From: Maribacter sp. PR1
Lineage (GTDB): Bacteria > Bacteroidota > Bacteroidia > Flavobacteriales > Flavobacteriaceae
Assembly (NCBI RefSeq): GCF_028464145.1
Contig: NZ_JAQPCG010000004.1
Location: forward strand, 372,001 to 436,000
Length of the DNA stretch: 64,000 nucleotides
Direction of reading: 5' to 3'
The position numbers and the translations under genes were made by a program. The notes beneath the pieces were generated by a model. The model worked only from the letters and a program-made list of their open reading frames with translations. It was not told the DNA's origin and made no database searches. Positions 9,792-18,937 of this stretch are shown here, piece by piece (positions within the stretch are counted from its first letter, which is position 1; the number at the start of each line of letters is the position of its first letter).

Positions 9792-12122
9792 ATGTCTAGA
9801 TTCAAGAACCTACTTGTCCTCTGTTTGTTTTCGTCTATATTTTTTTTTCAGCGAATGTGCGCTCAGGATAATATCAAACAAATTTTTCTACACTTTAATA
9901 AGAGCACATATATCAGTGGCGAAAATATATACTATAGTAGCTACCTTTTAAAAAAGGATTCTAAAAAACTCCATTTGCCTAAGGAATACATTTACATTAA
10001 TCTTTTGGACGAGAATGGTAATAGTATTGATAGCAGAATTACTCAATCTGATAATGGTTTAGGCTCGGGGTCATTTTTTTTAAGTAAAGAAATGGAATCT
10101 GGGCAATATTACATACAAGCCCACACTTATGACATGAATTTCTTGAATCAAGACCACTCCTCAATTTATCCTATTTCCTTAATCAATATGGACTCAGGGC
10201 TTCTTCCCTTACTTACAGCCAGCTCGCAAATCAACATAGAATTTTTTCCTGAAGGAGGGAATTTGATAGAGGGAATTTTTAATTCTTGTGTTGTACAAAT
10301 AAGGGACGCTTATAACATGCCTCTTCAATTAGATTCATTAATACTATCGAATGACAAAGATTTAAAAGGACAACGCATTACCATAAACAAAAAGGGGCTT
10401 GGTAAGTTTTCATTGATACCAGAAAATGACATCGACTTTATGGTTACCGCCCACTATGGAGATAAAACCGTAAAGGTTCCCGTTTTAAAGGCAAAACCAA
10501 AAGGGTATGTTTTAATGGCCAATACTAATCATGAAAAGCAGGAAATTGGTATTTCAATTCGTACGAATCAAGTTACCCATAGCAAAATGAATCAAACCTA
10601 TTTTTCTTTACATATAAAAGGAGGTGACGCATTAGAAATACTAGAAATACCAATAGACCTCGTTAAGGTAAAAAAAGAAATCATCCTACCCTATGCAAAC
10701 CTGCAACAAGGATTTAATACAATTTCACTTTTAGACTCTAATAATTCTATTTTGGCCTCTAGAAAAGTCTTCATTCTTAAGGACCGACATACCACACTAC
10801 CACAAATAACCAACGTAAAGCGCGAAAACGACTCTTTGACCATACATATTAAAACCGCCTTGGGGGAGGAAGAAAACTTTAAACCTGGCATTAGTCTATC
10901 TGTTCTTCCTGAAGAGAGCACCTCGCAGTCGACTCTTTTATCAATCAATACAAACAATTCTCAAAATGAAATTCTTCTGGCACCAAACCTCATACGTAAT
11001 CCCAATACCAAACTTTCGAAGGAACAGCTTTACCTTACTGATTTAAGTTTGCTCGCGGAACCAGTAAAAGACAACTACCATCAAACTGAAAATTCTTTTC
11101 CAAACCATAATTTATCTACCGTAGACGGTTATGTAAATCTTTTTGGCACCAAAAATGACTCCTTAACCGTACTGTTATATTCCTATGAGAACAGACTTTT
11201 TGAAACTTCTCCACTAGGAACGGATGACAAATTCCAATTTAACAACATACCCCTTAAAAACAAGAGTTCAATTGCTTTGACCGTACTCAATAAAAAAGGG
11301 GAATCTATATATGCCAATTTTTTCTTTACCGTACAACCTTATTCAAAAAAATACAAGTACAGCTACAGCCCTACTATTCACCAAAAAGACGCCATACGTT
11401 TAGAACCTATTGAACAAATCCTTTCACCCATTTCCAACGAAATTAAACTTGATGAAGTAGAGGTGGTAGAGAACAAACTAAAGTATGATAAATTCTTCGG
11501 GGATTTTAACGGCCGTAAAGTAGACAGCACCATGTTAAATTTCAATACACTGGGCAATTATATGAGGTCATTCGGTTATAACGTAACGTTTGTATCACCA
11601 TATGACATTGACCCTAAAAGAGCTGCGTCAACTCAACTTTATAAAGTATGCAGGGATCCAAGATATCAAAATCCTCAAATTTTATATCCATCTTTAGTCT
11701 TTAACGGAACCAGCACCGGTTATGTTATGGATTATGAGAATGTTAGAATGGAACTTATCGATGAAATATTTTTTTTAAAAAGAGCAAGATGTGATCCAGG
11801 TCTATTCGTTGTTTTTACCAATGACAAATATGCTAAAACCAGGTTAGCCGAAAGGGATAAAAACAGCAAAGAGTTTACTGTTGATCAAGGTTATGACGGC
11901 CCTAGTAATTTCGTAAGACCATCGTATACCGACTTTGACACTGTTGGTTACCAAAAATGGGGTGTTATAGGTTGGTTTCCTCATTTAAAACCAGATAAGA
12001 ATGGGATTATTATTTTTAAGATTCCCAATGACCATCAAAAAAACTTGTCCCTTCAAATGGTCGGGACAACCATGGATGGAACCCTATTCAATCAAAATAT
12101 TTTTTGTACTGTATCGGACTAA
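9792..12122 (+). CDS. Large exported MG2/plug-like protein of unknown function
   Basis: 776 residues with a signal peptide ending near MCAQD (residue 22). The mature protein opens with FLHFNKSTYISGENIYYSSYL, the pattern of macroglobulin MG2-like domains in Bacteroidota exported proteins (a strand, then a Y-x-GE-x-I turn). Several Ig-like beta regions follow. Near residues 554-560 the stretch LDEVEVVE resembles the start of a TonB-receptor plug domain, but the remaining 220 residues are too short for a 22-strand barrel. It starts 45 bp after the groEL terminator and stands alone as a transcript. Related proteins are widespread in the phylum and none that I know of has an assigned job. It is probably periplasmic or on the outer membrane. 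Confidence 0.8.
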   Translation: MSRFKNLLVLCLFSSIFFFQRMCAQDNIKQIFLHFNKSTYISGENIYYSSYLLKKDSKKLHLPKEYIYINLLDENGNSIDSRITQSDNGLGSGSFFLSKEMESGQYYIQAHTYDMNFLNQDHSSIYPISLINMDSGLLPLLTASSQINIEFFPEGGNLIEGIFNSCVVQIRDAYNMPLQLDSLILSNDKDLKGQRITINKKGLGKFSLIPENDIDFMVTAHYGDKTVKVPVLKAKPKGYVLMANTNHEKQEIGISIRTNQVTHSKMNQTYFSLHIKGGDALEILEIPIDLVKVKKEIILPYANLQQGFNTISLLDSNNSILASRKVFILKDRHTTLPQITNVKRENDSLTIHIKTALGEEENFKPGISLSVLPEESTSQSTLLSINTNNSQNEILLAPNLIRNPNTKLSKEQLYLTDLSLLAEPVKDNYHQTENSFPNHNLSTVDGYVNLFGTKNDSLTVLLYSYENRLFETSPLGTDDKFQFNNIPLKNKSSIALTVLNKKGESIYANFFFTVQPYSKKYKYSYSPTIHQKDAIRLEPIEQILSPISNEIKLDEVEVVENKLKYDKFFGDFNGRKVDSTMLNFNTLGNYMRSFGYNVTFVSPYDIDPKRAASTQLYKVCRDPRYQNPQILYPSLVFNGTSTGYVMDYENVRMELIDEIFFLKRARCDPGLFVVFTNDKYAKTRLAERDKNSKEFTVDQGYDGPSNFVRPSYTDFDTVGYQKWGVIGWFPHLKPDKNGIIIFKIPNDHQKNLSLQMVGTTMDGTLFNQNIFCTVSD

Positions 12123-12148
12123 AAAACTTATATTTTTTTAAATAAAGA

Positions 12149-12178
12149 AACCACCTTTTTTCTTTACAGAAGGTGGTT
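12149..12178. terminator. Hairpin terminator between convergent genes
   Basis: AACCACCTT (12149-12157) pairs with AAGGTGGTT (12170-12178). On the minus strand it is followed by a T-rich run, so it best ends the micro-gene at 12223-12321. It may also stop the 9792-12122 gene on the plus strand. Confidence 0.7.
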
Positions 12179-12222
12179 CCTTATTCCAAATGATAAGACT
12201 TATTCTATAAATCCTAACAATA

Positions 12223-12321
12223 CTACTTCTTTCTAGGAGCAGCTTTTGGAGCAGCCTTTTTCCCAGCTTTAGCTGAAGAAGGCTTTCCGGCTGGTTTACC
12301 AGCTGATTTTGCTTGTGCCAT
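12223..12321 (-). CDS. 32-residue lysine/alanine/proline-rich micro-protein
   Basis: An open frame from ATG at 12321 to TAG at 12223 gives 32 residues made almost only of Ala, Lys, Gly, Pro and Ser. It has ten Lys plus Arg and no acidic residue. The pattern (AGKPAGKP, KAGKKAAPKAAPRKK) looks like the tail of histone H1-like or Hc-type DNA-binding proteins. Support for it being real: it sits in a 424-bp gap between annotated genes, is followed directly by a terminator on its own strand, and is far more GC-rich than the AT-rich flanks, as coding sequence here is. No family is recognised. It could bind nucleic acid non-specifically, or be a small ribosome-associated peptide. That is inference from composition. 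Confidence 0.6.
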   Translation of the reverse strand: MAQAKSAGKPAGKPSSAKAGKKAAPKAAPRKK

Positions 12322-12493
12322 TGATATCTAATTTACAAAAATTTAAGCTAATGTATTTCAGATTGTGATCCGTGATATTTTTGTTTGGAAAATATTAACT
12401 AAAAACAAGTGATAAAAAATTAAAATAACTATATTCCGTTGATTTACATATTATTATGATTAAAAAAGCAAACTAAAATTTAGTAAAAAATGA

Positions 12494-12524
12494 TTGTAAT
12501 TCTGAACGTTAAACATCAATTTTG
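12494..12524 (+). promoter_or_regulatory. Predicted promoter of the fRMsr-like gene
   Basis: TTG at 12494-12496 and CAATTTTG at 12517-12524, 20 bp apart, match the Bacteroidota -33/-7 pattern with one deviation in the -7. It lies 22 bp before the ATG at 12547. The region 12322-12493 is very AT-rich and shows no further gene. Confidence 0.5.
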
Positions 12525-12546
12525 TAGTAATAAAAAATAATCCTAA

Positions 12547-12996
12547 ATGTTCGAAACTTTAAGACCACACATCACAACTATTTTAGAAACTAATAAACAG
12601 ATTGATATCAAACTGCAAGAAGTCTGCAATCTTTTAAAAGAAAAAATAGACCATTATGACTGGGTAGGATTTTATTTTAAGAACGGGGAAAAAGAGGAAC
12701 TAAAATTAGGACCGTATGCGGGTGTACCTACGGACCATACTATTATTCCCTTTGGTAAAGGTATCTGCGGACAAGTGGCAGAAAGCAATCAAAATTTCGT
12801 AGTACCGGACGTTCAAGCACAGGATAACTACATAGCCTGTAGCATTACCGTAAAATCGGAAATTGTTGTACCACTATTTGTTAACGGTAAAAACATGGGT
12901 CAAATTGATATTGATTCCAATACTTTGGACCCATTTACCGAAGACGACGAGCGGTTTTTGGAATTTGTCAATGAACAAGTCGCTAAAATTCTTTAA
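12547..12996 (+). CDS. GAF-domain protein, free methionine-(R)-sulfoxide reductase family
   Basis: 149 residues forming one GAF domain close to E. coli fRMsr (MsrC/YebR), which reduces free methionine-R-sulfoxide. The shared landmarks are DWVGFYF, LKLGPYAG, GKGICGQVA with Cys74, and YIACSITVKSEIVVPL with Cys98, then GQIDIDS. E. coli uses three cysteines (84, 94, 118). Here the equivalents of 94 and 118 are kept as Cys74 and Cys98, while the site of Cys84 is Asp63. It may still be active with a two-cysteine cycle. The enzyme would complement the protein-bound MsrA and MsrB encoded at 21107-22100. It is a single-gene unit between two predicted promoters. Confidence 0.85.
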   Translation: MFETLRPHITTILETNKQIDIKLQEVCNLLKEKIDHYDWVGFYFKNGEKEELKLGPYAGVPTDHTIIPFGKGICGQVAESNQNFVVPDVQAQDNYIACSITVKSEIVVPLFVNGKNMGQIDIDSNTLDPFTEDDERFLEFVNEQVAKIL

Positions 12997-13048
12997 AACT
13001 TTAGCTTTTTTGTTGATAAACTCAACCCATTTTTACTCTTAAAAAAAG

Positions 13049-13056
13049 TACTTTTG
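13049..13056 (+). promoter_or_regulatory. -7 element of a predicted purH promoter
   Basis: TACTTTTG at 13049-13056 fits TAnnTTTG. It lies 32 bp before purH. The -33 region is a T-run rather than a clear TTG, so the promoter is less certain. No PurR-like operator or purine riboswitch is recognisable in the short leader. Confidence 0.45.
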
Positions 13057-13088
13057 TTCGTTTAATCGTAAACTTTAAGTACCCTAAA

Positions 13089-14621
13089 ATGAGCAGCTCA
13101 AAAAAAGCCTCCTCGGCCCTTATTTCCGTATTCCATAAGGATGGATTAGAACCTATTGTTAAGAAATTTGAAGAACTTGGCATTACCATTTACTCTACCG
13201 GAGGTACGGAGAAATTCATAAAGGACTTGGGGATAGAAGTGATTCCTGTTGAAGATGTAACCAGTTACCCTTCAATTTTAGGGGGAAGGGTAAAAACTTT
13301 ACATCCAAAAGTTTTTGGAGGAATTCTAAATAGGCAGGACAATGAAGATGACGTTTCCCAACTAGAGGAGTTTGACATCCCTCAACTCGATATTGTAATC
13401 GTAGATTTATATCCTTTTGAGAAAACAGTGGCAAGTGGAGCTTCGGAACAAGATATTATTGAGAAAATTGATATCGGGGGGATTTCACTGATACGAGCAG
13501 CAGCAAAGAATTTTAAAGATGTAATGTGCGTTTCCTCAATGGAGGACTATGCCGAATTTTTGGAAATAATATCCAAAAATGAAGGCGAAACCACCTTGGA
13601 AGATAGAAAGAGATTTGCGACAAAATCATTCAATGTGTCTTCGCATTATGATTCCGCTATTTTCAACTATTTCAATAAAAATCATGACATTGCGGCCTTG
13701 AAGGTTAGTGAAACTCAGGGGAAAGTATTGCGTTATGGTGAAAATCCGCACCAGAAGGGATTTTTCTTTGGTGATTTTGACGCCATGTTCTCAAAATTGC
13801 ACGGCAAGGAACTATCGTACAATAACTTGTTGGATGTAGATGCTGCCGTAAACTTAATGCTGGAATTCAAAAACGATGCTCCAACATTTGCAATTTTAAA
13901 ACATAATAACGCTTGTGGACTTGCACAACGAAACACCTTACACCAAGCATATATTGATGCATTGGCGGGAGATCCTGTTTCCGCTTTTGGAGGGGTTCTC
14001 ATTAGCAACAAAGAAATAGACAAAGCTACAGCCGAAGAGATACATAAATTGTTCTGCGAAGTGGTCATAGCACCTAACTATTCTGAAGAGGCCTTGGAAA
14101 TATTAAAAGGAAAAAAGAACAGGATTATCTTGACCCAAAATGAAGTTGAAATGCCCGAAATGCTGTTAAGAACATGTTTAAACGGGGTTTTACTTCAAGA
14201 AAAAGACCACAAAACGGACACTTCTGCCGATGTCAACCATGCAACGAACACCAAACCCAGTGAAAAGGAATTGGAAGACTTATTATTTGCCTCCAAACTC
14301 TGCAAACACACAAAATCCAACACCATTGTCTTGGTAAAAAACAAACAATTATGTGCTAGCGGAACGGGACAAACTTCTAGGGTTGATGCACTTAACCAAG
14401 CAATTCACAAGGCAAAGTCCTTTAATTTCGATTTAAATGGTGCGGTTATGGCCAGTGATGCGTTTTTCCCATTTCCAGATTGTGTAGAAATTGCGGATAA
14501 AGCGGGTATTACCAGTGTCATACAACCAGGAGGATCAATTAAAGATCAGTTAAGCATAGATTATTGCAATGAAAATGATATTTCTATGGTGATGACTGGC
14601 ACACGTCATTTTAAGCATTAA
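13089..14621 (+). CDS. purH: Bifunctional AICAR transformylase / IMP cyclohydrolase
   Basis: Catalyses the last two steps of de novo IMP synthesis: formylation of AICAR with 10-formyl-THF, then ring closure. The N-terminal MGS-like cyclohydrolase domain spans about 1-140 (STGGT at 37-41, GGRVKTLHPKVFGGIL). The transformylase domain follows with LRYGENPHQ, KHNNACG, DPVSAFGG and the terminal MVMTGTRHFKH. Length 510 is normal and all key blocks are intact. It is monocistronic between its own leader and the mreB promoter. Confidence 0.98.
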   Translation: MSSSKKASSALISVFHKDGLEPIVKKFEELGITIYSTGGTEKFIKDLGIEVIPVEDVTSYPSILGGRVKTLHPKVFGGILNRQDNEDDVSQLEEFDIPQLDIVIVDLYPFEKTVASGASEQDIIEKIDIGGISLIRAAAKNFKDVMCVSSMEDYAEFLEIISKNEGETTLEDRKRFATKSFNVSSHYDSAIFNYFNKNHDIAALKVSETQGKVLRYGENPHQKGFFFGDFDAMFSKLHGKELSYNNLLDVDAAVNLMLEFKNDAPTFAILKHNNACGLAQRNTLHQAYIDALAGDPVSAFGGVLISNKEIDKATAEEIHKLFCEVVIAPNYSEEALEILKGKKNRIILTQNEVEMPEMLLRTCLNGVLLQEKDHKTDTSADVNHATNTKPSEKELEDLLFASKLCKHTKSNTIVLVKNKQLCASGTGQTSRVDALNQAIHKAKSFNFDLNGAVMASDAFFPFPDCVEIADKAGITSVIQPGGSIKDQLSIDYCNENDISMVMTGTRHFKH

Positions 14622-14627
14622 ATTTAC

Positions 14628-14635
14628 TACTTTTG
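14628..14635 (+). promoter_or_regulatory. -7 element of a predicted mreB operon promoter
   Basis: TACTTTTG at 14628-14635 matches TAnnTTTG in the 56-bp gap between purH and mreB. A T-rich -33 region overlaps the purH stop. It is the only candidate promoter seen ahead of the five-gene elongasome operon. Confidence 0.45.
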
Positions 14636-14677
14636 TCGACGTATTGCACCCCCTAATCCATAACCAAATACTATCAT

Positions 14678-15706
14678 ATGGGATTTTTTGATTTCTTGAC
14701 CGAGGAAATAGCCATAGACTTAGGTACGGCTAACACCTTAATTATCCACATGGACAAAGTCGTTGTAGACAGTCCATCTATCGTTGCTAGGGATAGAGTT
14801 AGTGGTAAAATCATTGCAGTTGGAAAGGAAGCCAACATGATGCAAGGAAAGACCCATGAGAATATAAAAACCATTAGACCATTAAAGGATGGTGTAATCG
14901 CAGATTTTGATGCATCTGAAAAGATGATCAACATGTTCATAAAGAACATTCCTGCCCTTAAGAAAAAATGGTTTCCCCCGGCATTGAGAATGGTTATTTG
15001 TATTCCATCCGGAATTACAGAAGTGGAAATGCGTGCCGTTAAGGAATCCGCTGAAAGGGTAAATGGAAAAGAAGTATACTTAATCCACGAGCCCATGGCA
15101 GCAGCTATTGGTATTGGTTTGGACATTATGCAGCCCAAAGGAAATATGATTGTCGACATAGGTGGTGGTACTACTGAGATTGCTGTAATAGCCCTTGGTG
15201 GAATTGTTTGTGACAAATCGGTAAAGATAGCCGGTGACGTATTTACAAACGATATCATTTATTATATGCGTACCCAGCATAATCTATATGTTGGGGAGAG
15301 TACAGCTGAAGCCATTAAAATCGAAATCGGCTCGGCTACCGAAGACTTACAGTCACCTCCTGAAGAAAAATCAGTACAAGGTCGGGATTTGTTGACGGGA
15401 AAACCAAAACAGGTACAAATTTCCTATCGTGAGATTGCAAAAGCCTTGGATAAATCTATTCTTAGGGTTGAAGATGCCGTAATGGAAACACTTTCGCAAA
15501 CCCCTCCTGAATTGGCTGCCGATATCTACAACACGGGTATTTATTTAGCAGGTGGTGGGTCCATGTTACGAGGGTTGGATAGAAGGCTCTCCCAAAAGAC
15601 AGATTTACCGGTTTACATTGCCGAAGACCCCCTGCGTGCTGTTGTACGTGGAACGGGAATCGCATTAAAGAACTTAGAAAGGTATAAAAGTATTCTCATA
15701 AAGTAA
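14678..15706 (+). CDS. mreB: Rod shape-determining actin homologue MreB
   Basis: Actin-like ATPase whose membrane-bound filaments direct lateral wall synthesis. The phosphate-1 motif IDLGTANTLI is at 13-22. The phosphate-2 motif VDIGGGTTEIAVIALGG sits near 159-175, and the adenosine motif YLAGGGSMLRGL is near residue 289. 342 residues is the normal length. It begins an operon with mreC, mreD, the PBP2 gene and rodA, so the whole elongasome core is here. Confidence 0.98.
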   Translation: MGFFDFLTEEIAIDLGTANTLIIHMDKVVVDSPSIVARDRVSGKIIAVGKEANMMQGKTHENIKTIRPLKDGVIADFDASEKMINMFIKNIPALKKKWFPPALRMVICIPSGITEVEMRAVKESAERVNGKEVYLIHEPMAAAIGIGLDIMQPKGNMIVDIGGGTTEIAVIALGGIVCDKSVKIAGDVFTNDIIYYMRTQHNLYVGESTAEAIKIEIGSATEDLQSPPEEKSVQGRDLLTGKPKQVQISYREIAKALDKSILRVEDAVMETLSQTPPELAADIYNTGIYLAGGGSMLRGLDRRLSQKTDLPVYIAEDPLRAVVRGTGIALKNLERYKSILIK

Positions 15707-15745
15707 GATTTTATCCAATTCCTTGAAATGAAAATGTAGAAGTGA

Positions 15746-16567
15746 ATGCAACAGATTATAAATTTTCTGATTAGATACAAAATCTTTTTGCTTTACCTTT
15801 TCTTACTGCTCATCTCTCTTATTTTTACTTTTCAGTCACACTCTTACCATCAGTCCAGGTTTCTGAATTCCGCTAATTATTTTTCCGGAAACATCTACGA
15901 GTTTTTTGATAATACTACTTCCTATTTCGGTTTAAAGGAGGAGAATCGAAAATTGCTTAGGGAAAACCAAAGGCTTAGATATCAACTCTACAACAAAAAC
16001 ACGGATACTATACAGCCCCTAGACTCTTTAGAAAACAATTACCTTGTTGTAAGGGGCAGGGTCATAAAAAACAGTTATTCAGACCAACGCAACTATATTA
16101 CCATCAATAAAGGAAAAACGGATAGCGTAGAGCAGGATATGGGTGTAATTACCTCTAAAGGAATTCTTGGTATCGTAGAAAACACTTCCAATGGCTTTTC
16201 TACGGTGCAAAGTATTTTAAATGAAAAATCTAACATCAACGCAAAAATAAAAAACTCGAATCATTTTGGTTCCTTGATTTGGAATACGGAAGATTATAAT
16301 ACCGTGCAATTAGTAGATATACCAAGGTTAGTGGAACTTACCATTGGTGACACCATAGTAACGGGTGCAATGAGCAGTATATTCCCAGAGAATGTTCCCA
16401 TTGGGACCATTAAAAAATTTGATTTGGACACATCTCGAAGTTTTTATTATATCGATGTAGACCTATTTAATGATATGACCAATATTGAAAGTGTATACAT
16501 TATAAAAAACCTAAATCGGGAGGAAATAATAGAGTTACAGGAGGAAACAGAAATAAATGATCAATAA
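15746..16567 (+). CDS. mreC: Rod shape-determining protein MreC
   Basis: Periplasmic scaffold of the elongasome that links MreB to PBP2. One N-terminal membrane helix (about 11-30) is followed by a coiled-coil stretch (KEENRKLLRENQRLRYQLYNK, near 65-85). The beta-rich core comes next, with NYITINKGKTDSVEQDMGVI, a standard MreC block. It starts 39 bp after mreB, and its last 11 bases overlap mreD, which suggests coupled translation. Confidence 0.95.
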   Translation: MQQIINFLIRYKIFLLYLFLLLISLIFTFQSHSYHQSRFLNSANYFSGNIYEFFDNTTSYFGLKEENRKLLRENQRLRYQLYNKNTDTIQPLDSLENNYLVVRGRVIKNSYSDQRNYITINKGKTDSVEQDMGVITSKGILGIVENTSNGFSTVQSILNEKSNINAKIKNSNHFGSLIWNTEDYNTVQLVDIPRLVELTIGDTIVTGAMSSIFPENVPIGTIKKFDLDTSRSFYYIDVDLFNDMTNIESVYIIKNLNREEIIELQEETEINDQ

Positions 16568-17066
16568 CACCTTTTTTATAAACTTAATTAGGTTTGTTCT
16601 TTTAATACTAGTGCAAATACTTGTATTTAATAGGCTAAATTTTTTTGGTTTTATTAACCCAATGGTGTACGTTTTATTTCTTTACTGGTATCCAATTAAA
16701 AAAAACAGAACCAACTTTATTCTCATATGTTTTCTACTTGGCCTTTTAATTGATATTTTTTCTGACACATTGGCTATAAATACCGCCGCAACCGTATCTA
16801 TCGCCTATTTAAGGCCCTCAATAATGAGATTCGTTTTTGGAGTAAATTATGAGTTTCAAAGCTTTAAGTTAAATAGCTCTACCAGGGCACAACAATTCAC
16901 ATTTTTAGCGTTATTAATTGTAATCCATCATGTTATATACTTTACTTTAGAGATTTTCAGTTTTGCCAACATTCTGCTAATCATTCAAAAAAGTATAACG
17001 ATAGGGGTTTCATCAATAATTTTATGTTTATTGTTAAGTTCGTTATTCAGTACTAAAAAAGAATGA
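16557..17066 (+). CDS. mreD: Rod shape-determining membrane protein MreD
   Basis: 169 residues with five to six membrane helices and no soluble domain. Identity rests on the membrane pattern (FGFINPMVYVLFLYWYP, then a GLLIDIFSDT motif near 62-71) and on its position between mreC and the PBP2 gene. It overlaps mreC by 11 bases and the next gene by 4 bases, so the whole group is translated as one unit. Confidence 0.92.
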   Translation: MINNTFFINLIRFVLLILVQILVFNRLNFFGFINPMVYVLFLYWYPIKKNRTNFILICFLLGLLIDIFSDTLAINTAATVSIAYLRPSIMRFVFGVNYEFQSFKLNSSTRAQQFTFLALLIVIHHVIYFTLEIFSFANILLIIQKSITIGVSSIILCLLLSSLFSTKKE

Positions 17067-18937
17067 GAAAAATTCTACTATCATCGATAATCATTGTTAT
17101 AGGCCTTACTTTTCTAAGTAGGTTGTCCTACTTACAGATTTTCAGTTTTTCTCCAGACCAAGTTATTGAAGACCCTAGTATAAAAAGAGTATATACGTAT
17201 CCTGAAAGAGGTTACATTTATGACCGAAACGGACATCTTTTGGTAGGAAACGACCCGGCATACGATGTAATGGTTATCCCAAGAGAAGTAAAACCATTGG
17301 ATACACTCGAATTTTGCAGTATGTTGGGCATTGACAAAGAAAAGTTTGTCGAAAAATTGAGAAAAGCCCAAGTCTATTCTCCCAGATTACCTTCAGTATT
17401 GGTACCCCAGCTTTCCAAAGAGGATTATGCCAAGTTACAAGAGAAAATGAGAAAATATACTGGATTTTATATTCAGAAACGCTCATTAAGATATTATGAT
17501 ACACCAAGTGCAGCTAACGTCTTGGGATATATAAGTGAAGTTAATGAGGGAGACTTGGCAAAAAATAAATATTATATACAAGGGGAACTAAAAGGTAGAA
17601 CAGGGGTCGAAAGATATTATGAAGATCTATTAAGGGGTAGAAAAGGAGTGGAATATATTCAGAAAGATCGTTTTAATAGGGATTTAGGACCTTACAAAAA
17701 CGGAACTTTGGATACACTTCCGGAACAGGGAAAACAAATAAGCATTACCTTGGATAAAATCCTTCAAGAATACGGTGAAAAATTAATGGTAGGCAAAAGA
17801 GGAGGTATTGTTGCCTTGGAACCTGCTACAGGTGAAATTTTGAGTATGATATCGGGTCCAACCTATGACCCTTCCCTTCTGGTAGGCAGACAACGATCTA
17901 AAAACTACACGGAATTATATAACGACACCATAGCGAATCCTACATGGGATAGATCAATACATGCCCAACAGCCTCCAGGGTCTCCATTTAAAACTTTAAA
18001 CGCCCTTATCGCATTGCAAGAAGGGGTCTTGGACGAATCTACCACCATAAGGTGTTACCATGGATTTTATGTGGGTAGAAAAAAAAGAGGCTGTCATTGT
18101 GGTGGTGGACTTCGTAACCTGAACAGCGGTATATTCCAGTCTTGTAATGCCTATTTTGCTGGGGCTTTTCGTAAAATTTTTGAAAAATTCGACACTACGG
18201 ATGATGCCATGGATGTTTGGGAAGGGCATATGAAAAGTTTTGGACTTGGCGATTATCTTGGGTACGATTTACCGTTCGGACAAAAAGGAAGAATTCCCAG
18301 TAAGGAATATTATGATAAATGGTATGGAGACAATAGGTGGAGTTCGTCCTTTATTATTTCAAATGCGATAGGACAAGGAGAGATTTTGGCAACTCCTGTA
18401 CAACTTGCAAATATGACGGCTGCCATTGCCAACAGAGGCCATTATTTCACGCCCCATATCCTTAAGAAAATTGAGGGCCAGGATATCACCAATCCTAAAT
18501 TCACAGAAGCCAAACATACCACTATAGATTCAAAATATTTTGAACCTGTGGTACAGGGAATGGCCGATGTATATAGAAAAAAAGGAGGTACGGCATACTG
18601 GCTCCAAGTCCCTGGTATTGAAATTGCAGGTAAAACCGGTACGGCGGAAAACTTTACTAAAATTGACGGAGTAAGAACACAACTTACCGATCACTCCGTT
18701 TTCGTTGCTTTTGCCCCAGTCGATGACCCAAAAATAGCAATAGCCGTTTATATTGAAAATGGCTACTTTGGATCTAGATACGCAGGTCATATCGCCACTT
18801 TAATGATAGAAAAATATTTAAAGGGAGAAATCTCAAGAAAGGACCTGGAGAAAAAAATGCTGGAAAAAACCTTGGAGCACGAATACGCCAAACCATATAG
18901 TGGTGAGGAATTTAAAATAAACGAACGTGTTTGGTAA
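17063..18937 (+). CDS. mrdA: Penicillin-binding protein 2, elongation transpeptidase
   Basis: Class B PBP that cross-links peptidoglycan during cell elongation. A single N-terminal anchor (about 4-22) precedes the pedestal domain. The transpeptidase motifs are complete: SPFK with nucleophile Ser307, SCN at 360-362 and KTG at 524-526. Between the first two lies a cysteine cluster (Cys at RCYHG, GCHCGGG), which I have also seen described for Bacteroidota PBP2 homologues and which could bind metal or form disulfides. Length 624 is normal. It overlaps mreD by 4 and rodA by 11 bases. Confidence 0.96.
   Translation: MRKILLSSIIIVIGLTFLSRLSYLQIFSFSPDQVIEDPSIKRVYTYPERGYIYDRNGHLLVGNDPAYDVMVIPREVKPLDTLEFCSMLGIDKEKFVEKLRKAQVYSPRLPSVLVPQLSKEDYAKLQEKMRKYTGFYIQKRSLRYYDTPSAANVLGYISEVNEGDLAKNKYYIQGELKGRTGVERYYEDLLRGRKGVEYIQKDRFNRDLGPYKNGTLDTLPEQGKQISITLDKILQEYGEKLMVGKRGGIVALEPATGEILSMISGPTYDPSLLVGRQRSKNYTELYNDTIANPTWDRSIHAQQPPGSPFKTLNALIALQEGVLDESTTIRCYHGFYVGRKKRGCHCGGGLRNLNSGIFQSCNAYFAGAFRKIFEKFDTTDDAMDVWEGHMKSFGLGDYLGYDLPFGQKGRIPSKEYYDKWYGDNRWSSSFIISNAIGQGEILATPVQLANMTAAIANRGHYFTPHILKKIEGQDITNPKFTEAKHTTIDSKYFEPVVQGMADVYRKKGGTAYWLQVPGIEIAGKTGTAENFTKIDGVRTQLTDHSVFVAFAPVDDPKIAIAVYIENGYFGSRYAGHIATLMIEKYLKGEISRKDLEKKMLEKTLEHEYAKPYSGEEFKINERVW

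Noticed and set aside
9748..9951. 67-residue frame overlapping the start of the MG2-like gene
   Set aside because: It begins in the groEL terminator and overlaps the signal peptide codons of the real gene in another frame.
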